Assembly (NCBI GenBank): GCA_035772405.1
Contig: JAYKKM010000056.1
Span: forward strand, 849,501 to 913,500
Length of the DNA: 64,000 nt
Reading direction: 5' to 3'
DNA from: Chrysogorgia sp. JL179-B06
Lineage: Eukaryota > Cnidaria > Anthozoa > Scleralcyonacea > Chrysogorgiidae
Under the pieces are notes generated by a model that did no database searches, was not told the origin of the DNA, and saw nothing but the letters and a program-made list of their open reading frames with translations. Below are positions 10,587 through 20,815 of this stretch, piece after piece. Position numbers and translations under genes: made by a program. Numbering within the stretch: the first letter of the stretch is position 1; each line of letters begins with the position of its first letter.

Positions 10587-10966
10587 AGATGATTTTGAAC
10601 TTTACATTTTTCCAATCTTCCCTCGTGCTGCTGTTTCTAGATGATTTTGAACTTAACATTTTCCCAATCTTCCCTCGTGCTGCTGTTTCAAGATGATTTT
10701 GAATTTAACTTTTTTCCTAACTGCCTTCCTGCTGCTGTTGCAAGATGATTTTGAACTGAACTTTTTCTTAACTGCCATCCTGCTGCTGTTGCAAGATCAT
10801 TTTGGACATAATATTACAACATTGAAAGTATATGCAAAGACATGCACAAAATAGAGCGAAACTTAATATTTCCCCTGCCATTTAAATGCACCTTTCATGC
10901 TGCTGTTTCAAGATGATTTTGAACTGAATTTTCTTCCAATCTTCCCTCATGCTGCTGTTTCAAGAT
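10587..10966. repeat. 52-bp minisatellite, left part
   Basis: Units of 52 bp begin AAGATGATTTTGAACT and end TGCTGCTGTTTC. About five to six copies are visible, two divergent with about 90 bases of other sequence between the last ones. The same unit resumes at 14166 after the LINE, so the array was interrupted by that insertion. Confidence 0.85.
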
Positions 10967-11088
10967 AGCAGTTGAAAACCAGTACGCATCCAACGTCTTG
11001 TCTGGTCAGCAACACATGGAAGTGAAGGATTTAACGAGAAGACGAGACAGAGACCCTGATTCATCTGGAACATCTGAAGAAATTCAAG

Positions 11089-12474
11089 ATGGCCGCCTTA
11101 TTTCGAGCTCTTGCATTTTATATCTATTTTACTGCTTTTTCGACTTTTTCAACGCATGGCTACGACTCAGTGAAAGTTTTAATTGATATCCAAACATGTT
11201 GCAATACCTCAGATGCTACATTGACCAGATTTACTGCTGTTAACTTGGCTGATATTGATTGTAATGTACCTCCCTGCCTCTGGTCAGTTGCTCGCTACAG
11301 GATCGTCTCAACATTTCATCGCAGAATTCGACGAGCTATTGTGAAATGGAACCCGAATGGCCAAATTTTCCTTGCCTTTCCTGAACGACAACTACTATTA
11401 GATATAACAATCTCAATGGATGTTGAATCTAACGCTGGTCCTGATGAACTAACGGAAGATCTGGCAACTCGACCGACTTTGTGTAGCGACTTACCAAGCG
11501 GCTTGAAGATTACTCAGTGGAACTTAAATAGTATCGCACCATATCAAAACATTAAACTTGATGAATTGAGACTTTTACTTAATAATCCTGGAAGAGAAAC
11601 GCATATTCTTGCTGTAACTGGATCGTGGCTAAATGATAGTTTTAGAAACTCGCATGTGGAAATCCCTGGTTATAGAATTGAAAGAGTGGATCGTGCTCAA
11701 AAGAAACTGCCCGTAAATAAACATGGAGTTGGTGGTATTATAGTCTATATTAAAAAAGATATCGAATATAGCAGAAGGAAAGATCTGGAATCTCAAGATA
11801 TAGAGTCAATATGGATTCAGTTATGCCCACCAAACCGCCCTGCACATTTACTATGTAGTGCTTATCGTGGTCCAGATTATGACCTACAATTATGGTTGGA
11901 GAAATTTGAATCCCAATTGGCAAATGCATATGTTGATGGTTGTCAACTAACTATCATGGGAGACTTTAACATTGATTTAATGGTTAATAGCCCAAAAAGC
12001 AAAGCATGGCTTGATGTAACTGAAAACTTCCAATTGCGTCAGCTAATAAAGGAACCAACTAGAACAACCCTTAATTCCACCACATTAATTGACCACATAT
12101 TCACCTCTTGTACAAGCAAAGTAAGAAGAGTTAAAGTCCCTAAAATAGCCTTGAGTGATCACTTTCCTACCTGTGTAGTTTTCAAAGACTCCTTTGGAAC
12201 TAAACATTCTCATACCAGCATCAATTACAGATGTTTTAAAAACTTAGATAAACAAAAATTCCTTGAGGATTTGGGCCAGTGTCCTTGGAGCCTAATGGAC
12301 AGTTCAAATGACATCGATGATAGCTTGGATATTTGGTATAATCTATTCCAGAGTGTCATTGACAAACATCTGCCTTTGAAAACAAAAAGGGTAAAAAAAA
12401 CACAGCAACCTGAATGGATGACTGAACAAATTCTCCAATGTATTAAATTCCAGTCAGTCATGAATATGTATTGA
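11089..12474 (+). CDS. LINE ORF: leader, degenerate 2A motif and AP-type endonuclease
   Basis: ATG 11089 opens 461 residues. Residues 2-20 are hydrophobic and signal-like. Residues 111-118 read DVESNAGP, the 2A ribosome-skipping consensus D(V/I)ExNPGP with the first Pro changed to Ala. The endonuclease fold follows: ITQWNLNS (catalytic Asn, about 137), HGVGGIIVYI, an SAYRGPDYD strand, MGDFNIDL (catalytic Asp/Asn) and LIDHIFTS, then SDHFPTC (catalytic Asp-His). After about residue 440 the linker before the reverse transcriptase is deleted and the frame stops at 12474. The glutamate motif (normally TETW) reads AVTGSW, so the catalytic Glu is lost. Confidence 0.8.
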   Translation: MAALFRALAFYIYFTAFSTFSTHGYDSVKVLIDIQTCCNTSDATLTRFTAVNLADIDCNVPPCLWSVARYRIVSTFHRRIRRAIVKWNPNGQIFLAFPERQLLLDITISMDVESNAGPDELTEDLATRPTLCSDLPSGLKITQWNLNSIAPYQNIKLDELRLLLNNPGRETHILAVTGSWLNDSFRNSHVEIPGYRIERVDRAQKKLPVNKHGVGGIIVYIKKDIEYSRRKDLESQDIESIWIQLCPPNRPAHLLCSAYRGPDYDLQLWLEKFESQLANAYVDGCQLTIMGDFNIDLMVNSPKSKAWLDVTENFQLRQLIKEPTRTTLNSTTLIDHIFTSCTSKVRRVKVPKIALSDHFPTCVVFKDSFGTKHSHTSINYRCFKNLDKQKFLEDLGQCPWSLMDSSNDIDDSLDIWYNLFQSVIDKHLPLKTKRVKKTQQPEWMTEQILQCIKFQSVMNMY

Positions 12475-13988
12475 AATCACTTTTAGATCTAGATTCTCAT
12501 AAATCTACTGGCCTAGATGGACTAAGCTCCAAAATTCTCAAATTATCAACTCCTGTCATTGCGATTCCTTTAACATCCATCTTTAATAAAAGCATTTCTA
12601 CTGGACATTTCCCAACTCGTTAGAAGACTGCAAGGATTACTCCAGTATTTAAATCGGGTTGTCATGCTAACAAAAATAATTACAGACCCATATCTATTCT
12701 GTGTGCTGTGAGTAAATTGCTGGAACGTCATATACATAATTGTATTTATGCCTATGTATCATCATATAATCTGCTACATGCAACTCAATCAGGATTTCGT
12801 CCCAATCACTCATGTGAAACTGCTCTTGCCAAACTTGTAGACACTTGGCACAAAAACATTGAAAATGGTCTCTTGAATGGTCTTGTTTTTGTGGATTTTC
12901 GAAAAGCTTTTGACATGATAAACATGGATTTTCTCTTAACAAAACTAGAGCTGTACCGATTTGACCATTATTATTGAAATGGATGAAATCCTATTTGACT
13001 GGCAGGAGCCAATGTGTACAAGTTAAGAACCAACTATCATCAATGACTACTATGACATATGGTGTACCGCAAGGTAGTATTCTTGGACCTTTATTGTTCA
13101 TCTTGTTCGTGAATGGTCTTCCCCTCTGTATAAACTTAGAGCTTGATATGTACGCTGACGATTCTATGCTTCACTCTGCTGGAAATTCCATCGATGAATT
13201 AAATACAAAACTCTCAGCTGCAATGGATAATGTTCACACATGGTGCTCCTCAAATGGTATGGTTGTAAATGAAAGTAAAACAAAGTCCATGGTTATTTGT
13301 ACCCAACAGAAAGCAGCTAAGATTGGTCAATCCGATCTTCATGTACAGTACAACGGAACTCTAGTCGAGAACGTTGGCAGTTACTATTGACAAACACTTA
13401 ACATGGAAAATACATATTGATAACACGGCTTCAGCACTCAGTAAACTTATAGCATTACTTCGTAGGATAAAAGCCTATTTGCCACTTAATATTAGGTTAC
13501 TATATTATAAAACGTTTCTTCAACCTAAAATAGATTATTGTAACATAATTTGGGGTCAGTCCAGTCATATATCTAGACTACATAAGTTACAAAAAATTTC
13601 TTTGCGGTTAATATATGATAAGTCAAAGTATACATCATCTGGCCCCCTTTTTCAAATATCTGGTATTCTTCCAATTGAGTTTAGAGTTAAGTTACAAATA
13701 ATTATTATGGTTTACAAGGCAATAAACGGTCTTGTGCCAGATTATATATGTGATATGTTTAGATCTTTATCAACCGTATCTCAACGAAGCACCAGAAGTA
13801 CAACTAAACATAATCTATGGGTACCAAACTATAAATTGTCTATAACTAGGAAAGGTCTCCCATATGGTGGAGCTGTTCTTTATAACAGTTTACCCGTTGA
13901 TATAAGAAATGTTCACTCGATTAGGCTTTTTAAACAAAAAGCTTATAAATATTTGTTGGATATGATGCATGATGCTAATTCAGTGTAA
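12475..13988 (+). pseudogene. LINE reverse transcriptase
   Basis: Blocks follow in order across three frames. HKSTGLDGLSSKIL lies at 12500-12540, and a TAG replaces a codon at about 12621. NNYRPISIL comes next, then SGFRPNHSCETAL and VDFRKAFDMI (first catalytic Asp) at 12708-12977. GVPQGSILGPLLF and MYADDSML (catalytic YADD) lie at 12974-13390. The thumb and connection at 13374-13988 contain PKIDYCNIIWG and GAVLYNSLP. Single-base shifts at about 12975 and 13380 separate the frames. All catalytic residues remain, so decay is recent relative to the first LINE in the window. Confidence 0.85.
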
Positions 13989-14165
13989 TTGTTTAAGAAA
14001 TTTTATATATTTTTATTTTTTAACATTCATATTTACCTGTAAATATTTATGTTTAATTGTTTTTCATATTATAGAAGGCCCAGTGGAAGATTAGCTTTGC
14101 TAAACTGGTGCATTTTTGCAAATGCTTATGTAAACCTTCTTTAAATAAAGTTTATTATTATTATT

Positions 14166-14345
14166 AAGATGATTTTGAACTGAAGTTTCTTCCAATCTTC
14201 CCTCATGCTGCTGTTTCAAGATGATTTTGAACTGAATTTTCTTCCAATCTTCCCTCATGCTGCTGTTTCAAGATGATTTTGAACTGAAGTTTCTTCCAAT
14301 CTTCCCTCATGCTGCTGTTTCACGATGATTTTGAACTGAATTTTC
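14166..14345. repeat. 52-bp minisatellite, right part
   Basis: Three and a half further copies of the 52-bp unit seen at 10587-10966, closely matching one another (alternating AAGTTTC and AATTTTC variants). They lie immediately after the LINE tail. Confidence 0.85.
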
Positions 14346-14399
14346 ATATGATGACATACATATACTATTTTGTTTTGAAGGTACAGTAACTCCTGGGGA

Positions 14400-15345
14400 A
14401 ATGTTTAAGCCAAACCACTTTGTTCCTATTATATTTGGGGCAATTAGAGCTGAGAAACGAAAGACAGCACCAAAACCATCTTCCAAGCAAATTCCAAAAC
14501 GAATTTGTAATGCTGATTCTGTGGGGGGAACTAGTAAGAGTAATCCATCTAGAATTTCTTAATTTTTCTCACCAGGATCTTCTACTGCTCCTAAAGCAGG
14601 TTCTAATACTAGCACCAAAGTTATTTTACCTGTGAGCTCGGCTGAGCCAAATAAGAACCAAGGTCTCACAGCAGTTAACCCTATATTGCCTATGCGTGCA
14701 TTAAATATAAAAAATAAATATGATGTTGCATATTTTAGGGAGCAAGACAAAAATATGGATAATTCTCAAGTATTAGACTTGATCAAAAATGTTTTTAAAC
14801 CTGACAAGCATTATTCTTTTCCAAAAACGAATAGTACTCCTTGTAGGTCCTTTCTTTTTAAGTGGTTTGAGAATTTCCCCTGGTTATGCTACTATCCTAG
14901 TTTAAATGGTGCATTTTGTCTTTCTTGTGTGCTATTTAAAGATCGGTTTCCCTTAAAGAATAATAAAATACAAAAGTTATTTGCCGAGCCTTTAACTCAC
15001 TGGAATGATGCTACATCTTGTTTTAAGCGTCATGTTGGATTAGGGTCTAAGGCTGGATCAAAATCAGGTTTGCATGAAAGTACATATTCGTTACTTACAA
15101 ATCTTCTTGGTCAATTAGCTGGAACAACTCAACCAATTGAAGTAATAGTTGACGAACACAGGGAAAAAACCATTGCCAAAAAGAGGAAAATTCTTGCCTC
15201 AATTGTTGACACAATTAAGCTGTGTGGTCGTTGCAGTTTATCTTTAAGAGGACATCGTGATGATTCTAAATATCATCCAGAGGTTGGAGCATATTCCCAA
15301 GGGGGTGTGGGAAATTTCATTTTCAATGCGAGCCTGAGTCCTCTC
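14400..15345 (+). pseudogene. OTU-hAT family copy 3: linker and zinc-finger part
   Basis: A frame beginning with the ATG at 14401 has one in-frame stop at 14558. Removing a possible 42-base GT-AG intron (14534-14575, TTTTTCTCACCAG acceptor) keeps the frame. It gives a Ser/Lys/Pro-rich linker followed by NVFKPDKHYSFPKT, FPWLCYYP, FCLSCVLFKDRFP and HWNDATSCFKRH, the TTF-type zinc finger shared with copies 1 and 2. Then comes a linker ending LSLRGHRDD, the entry to the hAT catalytic region. The protein breaks after GNFI, where sequence like a TTAA-type MITE end begins (about 15354). No OTU-like part was found upstream, where the minisatellite and LINE lie. Confidence 0.6.
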
Positions 15346-15353
15346 TGTTTAAT

Positions 15354-15500
15354 TTAATGTGCTTATGACACGAAAATCAAGTTTGCCTTATTTGAAGGAA
15401 CACTTAAAATGACACAGTAACATCTTTTGTAGTTTTTCGTTTCCTTGCATCGTTCTTGAGATATTTCAGTTTGTATTATATGCAAATGACAATGGTGTGA
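15354..15500. mobile_element. Partial MITE of the AGTGCCTATGACA family
   Basis: TTTAATGTGCTTATGACACG at 15352 and the following ATTTGAAGGAACACTTAAAA-like and TTGAGATATTT segments parallel the left arm of the complete 772-bp element at 21403. No right end is seen, so this is a fragment that appears to have truncated hAT copy 3. Confidence 0.5.
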
Positions 15501-16213
15501 AGTACACATGCATAATAACTTATCAGAGTAGGTTATATGTAGACCAGGTCTCATTTAAGCTTTGTTTCCTTAATGCAAGGTCATTACACAAACATATTGA
15601 TGATGTACGCCATGATTTAAATTATACCAGCACTGATATTAATATTATTTCAGAAACAAGATTCATTGGTTCAGATGATGATAGTATGTATGCAATTGAC
15701 GGTTACAGCTTGTTCAGAAATGATGGTCAATCTTCTGTAAATTTAAGACCTTATGGTGGTACAGCAGTATTCAGTCGGGTTGAATTTATACCTGACTATC
15801 CACGCTGTTATAACATTAATGGAATTGAGATAACTATCATGAAAGTCATGATACTTCCACATGTAACGATAATAGGTATATATCGCTCTCCTAAAGTGTC
15901 TGTACAACAACTGTGTCATGCTTTAAGTGAAGTTTTGAACTTATCTACTTCTCAGTTTAATATATTCATTGGTGATTTTAATGTCAACTGGTTAGATGAA
16001 GCCAATAGAAGGCCTCTATATAATCTATTTGTAAATCAAAATAATTACAGACAATTAGTATCTAGTTACACAACGGACAACAAAACGGACAACAAAACAA
16101 TAATAGATCATATTTATACAAATCTACCACAGTCCCAAGCAGCTGAACACATTTTAGAAACCTATTTCTCAGATCATAAGGCAATATGTACAATAATTAA
16201 TTGTTTTCATTGA
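15497..16213 (+). CDS. Stand-alone EEP endonuclease domain (CR1-type), possibly from a Helentron-like element
   Basis: About 220 residues cover nearly a whole endonuclease fold in one frame: FLNARSL (catalytic Asn), IISETR (catalytic Glu), YGGTAVF, IGIYRSPK, IGDFNVNW (Asp/Asn) and IIDHIYTN, then SDHKAIC (Asp-His). It ends within 20 residues of the final motif, and no reverse transcriptase follows. A perfect palindrome CTTTATTATAATAAAG lies just beyond the stop at about 16222. Endonucleases of this type occur at the C-terminus of Helentron helicases and in LINEs. The missing polymerase favours the former slightly, but no Rep or helicase is adjacent. The start codon is uncertain because the domain may be an exon or fusion remnant. 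Confidence 0.6.
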   Translation: MKYTCIITYQSRLYVDQVSFKLCFLNARSLHKHIDDVRHDLNYTSTDINIISETRFIGSDDDSMYAIDGYSLFRNDGQSSVNLRPYGGTAVFSRVEFIPDYPRCYNINGIEITIMKVMILPHVTIIGIYRSPKVSVQQLCHALSEVLNLSTSQFNIFIGDFNVNWLDEANRRPLYNLFVNQNNYRQLVSSYTTDNKTDNKTIIDHIYTNLPQSQAAEHILETYFSDHKAICTIINCFH

Positions 16214-17345
16214 TAAAGATACTTTATTATAATAAAGTTATAACAACTGACAGGTACAGCTCTAAATATGGTGGAGATAAATATATTTGTTTAAACAAAA
16301 ACATTTTTTCTTACATTTCAGTTTGCACTCTATAAGGAAATCAGGTGAGTGTTCTTTATTTTCATTTCCTTTATGTCCCCTTCCCCTATGCCCAACTTAA
16401 CTAACTTGGTGTATTTATTTATTTTTAATGGTGAAACCTTTATTTCTGATGTGCTGTTTACATATATACTCTAGCTTATATGCATACACCATATTTAGGA
16501 GGTATAACTTTGTTGAGTCACATTTTATTTGTCCACCTTTTATTTATCATTGTCCCTTGTGTTTTCTAGTTTCATTCCCTGGTGTGACTATAGCAGGCAG
16601 TATGCACAACCAGGACAATACCATGGATGGTCTAACTTCTACTGATCTCCTAAGAAGTGAAGGTACAAGTAATGTCAAATCATGTACAAATATGGTGACC
16701 AAGAACAACTTGTTGCAAGCCTTGAGACCAACTTATTGCAAGCCTTGATAATAATGCTACAAACTATCAAACTATACAATCAGTGAAGTTAAAAGTATCA
16801 AATCACCGCTATGAGACAATATCCTCTCCTCATCAATTGGACCAAATTGTGGGATATATTATTCATAGTCATCTTTAAATAATGTTCTATGTCTACTGTA
16901 CTTCGATTTTCAGCTTCTTCAACACAAACTCCTGTTTAAAAGTAATTAAAGAAATGTCATATTACTTGAAAACAGCAATTGCCTGCGACCATGAACATTT
17001 CTACTGTCAAGAGACTATGTGCTGGACAGTCAAAGCAAAAGTTCTATATGAAATATCATTCCAACTCAAAACACTTACTGTCCAATAGTATTCTGTGATT
17101 TGGATGCTGTGGAGTTGGATGCTGAGAAATTTTAACTATGGTCATATTAAAGTTACTTTTGGGAAGAATTTACCCAGCAATTAAATAAAAGACTATCTAT
17201 ATTGTTTGAACTCACAAAGTTGTGAGTACCTGATATGCTTACAATATCTATGTACTGGTATATGACATTATTGCTAACATCAACTGGTTGGCTCAGCAAG
17301 AACAACGTCTCTTAATCACCAGCTGAAATTAATAAGTTCTATTGC
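16214..17345. other. Stretch without recognised genes
   Basis: AT-rich. A possible small exon bounded by TTTTCTAG and a GTACAA donor lies at about 16570-16661 but encodes nothing recognisable. No repeat or element ends were identified. Confidence 0.3.
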
Positions 17346-17555
17346 TGTGACAATTCCTATACTGCTACAACAAGTCCTATACTGCTGCGACAAGTGCTGT
17401 ATACTGCTGCGAAAAGTCCTGTACTGCTGCGACAAGTCCTGTACTCTTGCGACAAGTCCTACACTGCACTGCTGTAACAAACCCTATACTGCTGTGGCAA
17501 GTCCTATACTGCTGCAACAACTCATATACTGCTGCGACAAGTCCTCATATCAAAG
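17346..17555. repeat. 21-bp tandem repeat (TACTGCTGCGACAAGTCC type)
   Basis: Around ten imperfect units of about 20-21 bases with consensus CCTATACTGCTGCGACAAGT. The Cys-rich translation across it is a by-product of the repeat, not evidence for a gene. Confidence 0.8.
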
Positions 17556-19616
17556 GGGTAAACTGTATGCTGCCTGTTGTCAACATCATACAAAGTTTGT
17601 GTCATAAAGGAAACCCACATTGCAAAATCTGCAAACATTTATTTTAATTAAAAACTATATTCTACTGCATGTGTGTTGAAGAACAATCAATGCACAATGT
17701 CATCAAGATAATCAGAGCAACCATGGACATCCTGTTCTTCATTTTACACTAATTCACTGTACAGTGGTAGTATTTAGATACTGGACATATAACTGATATT
17801 AATGAAATCTTGCATTATTAGCTGTACTTTGACATTGTTGTAACAAAGTCCTTTAAATAAATGTCGAATTTATATATATAATAAATGTTAAAAATGTTAA
17901 TTTCCTAACTTGTTATACGTCTCACTTAGACTATGTGCACACGATCTCCGTTTCGAGCGTTTTTGTTTGTAACGCGTTTAAAAAGTATCATTTTCACGGC
18001 GCATTCACACAAAAATGGACGAAAACGACGTCAATTGATGAGCACAGTCTTATTGGCTTTCAACATGATTACATAATTATTTTTATATAACCATTAAATA
18101 CTTCACATTAGATACATGTACGCTAAGCGTACACATGTACGCTCAAGCGTACCTTAAACCGCGCATATTAATTAAGAAGTTAAGAACTGCGCTTATACGT
18201 TGTCCATGAATTTTTTTTAATTTAAATTCTATTCATGTTATTTCTTTGATGATTCTGTTATATCATGGTTATATATCCCTAAGGGGCTTATACTCGGGGA
18301 GGGTTTATAAGCGGTCCAAAAATGAGCTGAATATAAACAAGTTGTGACAGAAAAGTGTATTTTCTCTTTAGTTAAGCCCTTCGATTTCACAATAAAAGCT
18401 TGTGAGATTTTGTGCTCAGAGTAGTTTCTAACAAATTTACAAATCTTAGATAGCAATAGAATTATTTGACGAAGAAAAGCAGAGCGGGCTTATAAATGGC
18501 ATAGTTTTTTCGATGTAGTCTGAAAAGCACCATGTAGTTGACGGCATCTCTTTACCTCCTCTCAATGCCCATAGTTATATATCACCAGTACTTTCCAGCA
18601 AGCCAGCGATTGTTACTGACGATCTCACGTGTATAAATACGGGTTATTTTCAAATTTAGATAGCTTCATGTTTACCGTTAGTTTGACTTGTGCCATTTCA
18701 TTATACCCACACTATACCCAATAGCTTTTCTCGTCTGCAATACCATAAGCGCAGATACATGTACGCTCACGCGTACCTATTTTTAAAATTACATTAAAGT
18801 CAAAAAGTTAAACGATAAAGTGAAGCACTGAACTGAACTGAACTGAAGCCGAAGGTAATGGCTATTCGTACGGTAGCCGTACGACGCTATAGTCTCTTAG
18901 AATTCAACGAAATGCGGGTAAATATCATCAAAATCCTAATCCTAACCAAATTGCTAACCCTAACCAAAAAAAACTATGCAGAAAAGGCAAATTAATTGCT
19001 CAACACAGACTGGTGAGTCGGTGACAATCACAATGTACATAATTATAATAGTCCTTTTACCTTTTACTTGTGTCTGTCTTTGATTATCTTGTCCTTCAAC
19101 ACTACAGTTTCGGCTTGAAATCAGCAGATAATGTCTATAGTAATGTTTGTTACAAACAAACATTGCCATTTCCTCACAAAATCATCGGATGCAGTAGGTT
19201 TTTATGGCAATATAAATTTCGCAATATAAATTTCGCCGTCAAATCGTCAATGGCGGCTTCTTCCGGAAAGCGGTTTGTCGCGCTGGCGTCAATTTAAATT
19301 TAAATTACGCCAAATTTAACGCACCAAAAACCGTTTCAATACCGTTTCAATTTTTGCATTCGCAATCATGTGACGGTTGCAATTTAAATATTAATTCAAA
19401 TGCAGAGGCTCAGGTCTACCATGGGTCTACCAATCAGCTTCTGTCTATATCTCGTTACCAGGGCCAAATTTTCCAATGTCGCGCATGATCGACGACGTTG
19501 ATCCTGAATATATATATATATATATACAAGGAAACTGAAAGTGACTCTACATTATGCCTGGAATCCGTGATGAGGGACTAAACGCCGGTCGATATTAGCA
19601 CCCTCGCCCTCAGGCC
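17556..19616. other. Gene-poor stretch with small palindromes
   Basis: No coding region is recognised. Features seen: palindromes GTACGCTAAGCGTAC (18118) and GTACGCTCAAGCGTAC (18137), and a related GTACGCTCACGCGTAC at 18761. There is a short ACTGAA tandem at 18828-18846, an AT dinucleotide run at 19510-19525, and a perfect 8-bp stem CCCTCGCC/GGCGAGGG at 19600-19627 next to the LINE that follows. Confidence 0.4.
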
Positions 19617-20815
19617 TTGGCGAGGGGACTAAGCAGTAAACTTACCAAGTATGGGATTAAAGATAAAGAAAATAAATGGTTGACCAGTTATTTAACAAAT
19701 CGACAACAATCAGTTAAAATTAATGGGTCCCTTTCTACACCTCAATATGTCGTCAATGGGACTATCGTCAATCTGTATTGGGACCTATGCTGTTTACATT
19801 ATTTATCAATGATCTGCCACATTGTTTAAAAACTTCGGATATTATAATGTATGCTGATGACACTGTCATTTTTTCCACCCATAAAGACAATATAAGTCTC
19901 AAAGAAAATTTGAACCAAGACCTGGACAATATTAGCAAATGGATGAATCAGAATAAATTATTGATACACCATGGGAAATCAGAAACGATAACTTTTGGTA
20001 CCCAGCAAAGATTGTGCACTATTCATGATTGTGACATAAAAATCCAAGATAAAATCCTTAAATCCATGACCTCTATTAAATACCTTGGTGTTCACCTAGA
20101 TAAAAATCTAAATTTTAATGAACATATCAGTAACCTTATATTGAAAGTGTCAACCAGGCTGGGGGCATTGAAGAGACTAAGAAAAAATTTGACTATTCTG
20201 GCATCAACAATATCTATAGATCAATGATTTTACCGTTATTTGATTATTGTAACATTACTTGGCATGGAATTTCTCCTACAAATTCTGGAAAACTGGAGAG
20301 CCTACAGCAACGGGCTGGAAAAATTGTCTTACAATCTAAACATATCAATCTCGAAGAACTGGGCTGGACATTGTTATCGAACAGACGTAATTACAAGTGC
20401 CTCCATTACTCTGAACCACAAATTTTATGTGATAAAATTGCGTTGCGTAACCACCTATATAACACTCGACGAAATAACGTGGATATAATTCTTCCTAAAT
20501 TGCGAACAGAAATCGGTAAAAATACATTTAGTTATTCAGCTTCTAAACTGTTTAACACACTTCCTACTGAAATTAAAACCTCAGATACTATTTTTAAATT
20601 TAAGTGTAAATTACGTAAATATTTTGATCTTGTTTAAGCTCAAATAGTAATTCATTCTTGTATTTTCGTATATTACCGTATAGTACTTTTACTATATATG
20701 TTATTCTGTTTGTTCATGCTTTTGTAATTTAGTTTAGTGATACAGGGCCCTCATTGATAGCAGCAATATTTTGTTGAAGAGGTTTTACCCTGTGGAAATA
20801 AAGTTTTCAATCAAA
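19617..20815 (+). mobile_element. 5'-truncated LINE inserted into a KDZ transposase exon
   Basis: Only the second half of a reverse transcriptase survives. It includes SKLTKYGIK and WLTSYLTNRQQ, then YADDTVIF (catalytic) at about 19848, TSIKYLGVHLDKNLNF, PLFDYCNITWHG and SYSASKLFNTLP near the C-terminus at 20637. Frameshifts lie at about 19775 and 20222. The 3' UTR ends in AATAAAGTTTTC at about 20800. Directly after it, from 20811, a KDZ exon is readable (YDAGASPTNPTS), so the LINE lies in or at the edge of that exon. Confidence 0.8.

Larger units (their letters stand above)
10967..14165 (+). mobile_element. CR1/L2-like LINE, nearly full length (3.2 kb), inserted in minisatellite
   Basis: It starts directly after the array at 10966 and ends in an AATAAAG signal followed by a TTA-repeat tail. 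AAGAT is present on both sides (10962-10966 and 14166-14170), consistent with a 5-bp target duplication, although the repeat unit itself supplies AAGAT. It encodes a signal-like leader, a 2A-like motif, an endonuclease and a reverse transcriptase. Frameshifts and an internal deletion between endonuclease and polymerase make it non-autonomous. The 3' UTR holds a hairpin-prone segment around 14075-14135. Confidence 0.85.

Noticed and set aside
14534..14575. 42-base intron in hAT copy 3
   Set aside because: Sites are plausible and frame is kept, but the length is very short and the stop may just be a pseudogene lesion; mentioned only as a possibility.
17347..17607. Cys/Leu-rich open frames over the 21-bp repeat
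   Set aside because: They arise from translation of the tandem repeat and have no start or splice context or domain.
18937..18968. CCTAACC-like words resembling telomere repeats
   Set aside because: Only three imperfect units; not a telomeric tract.
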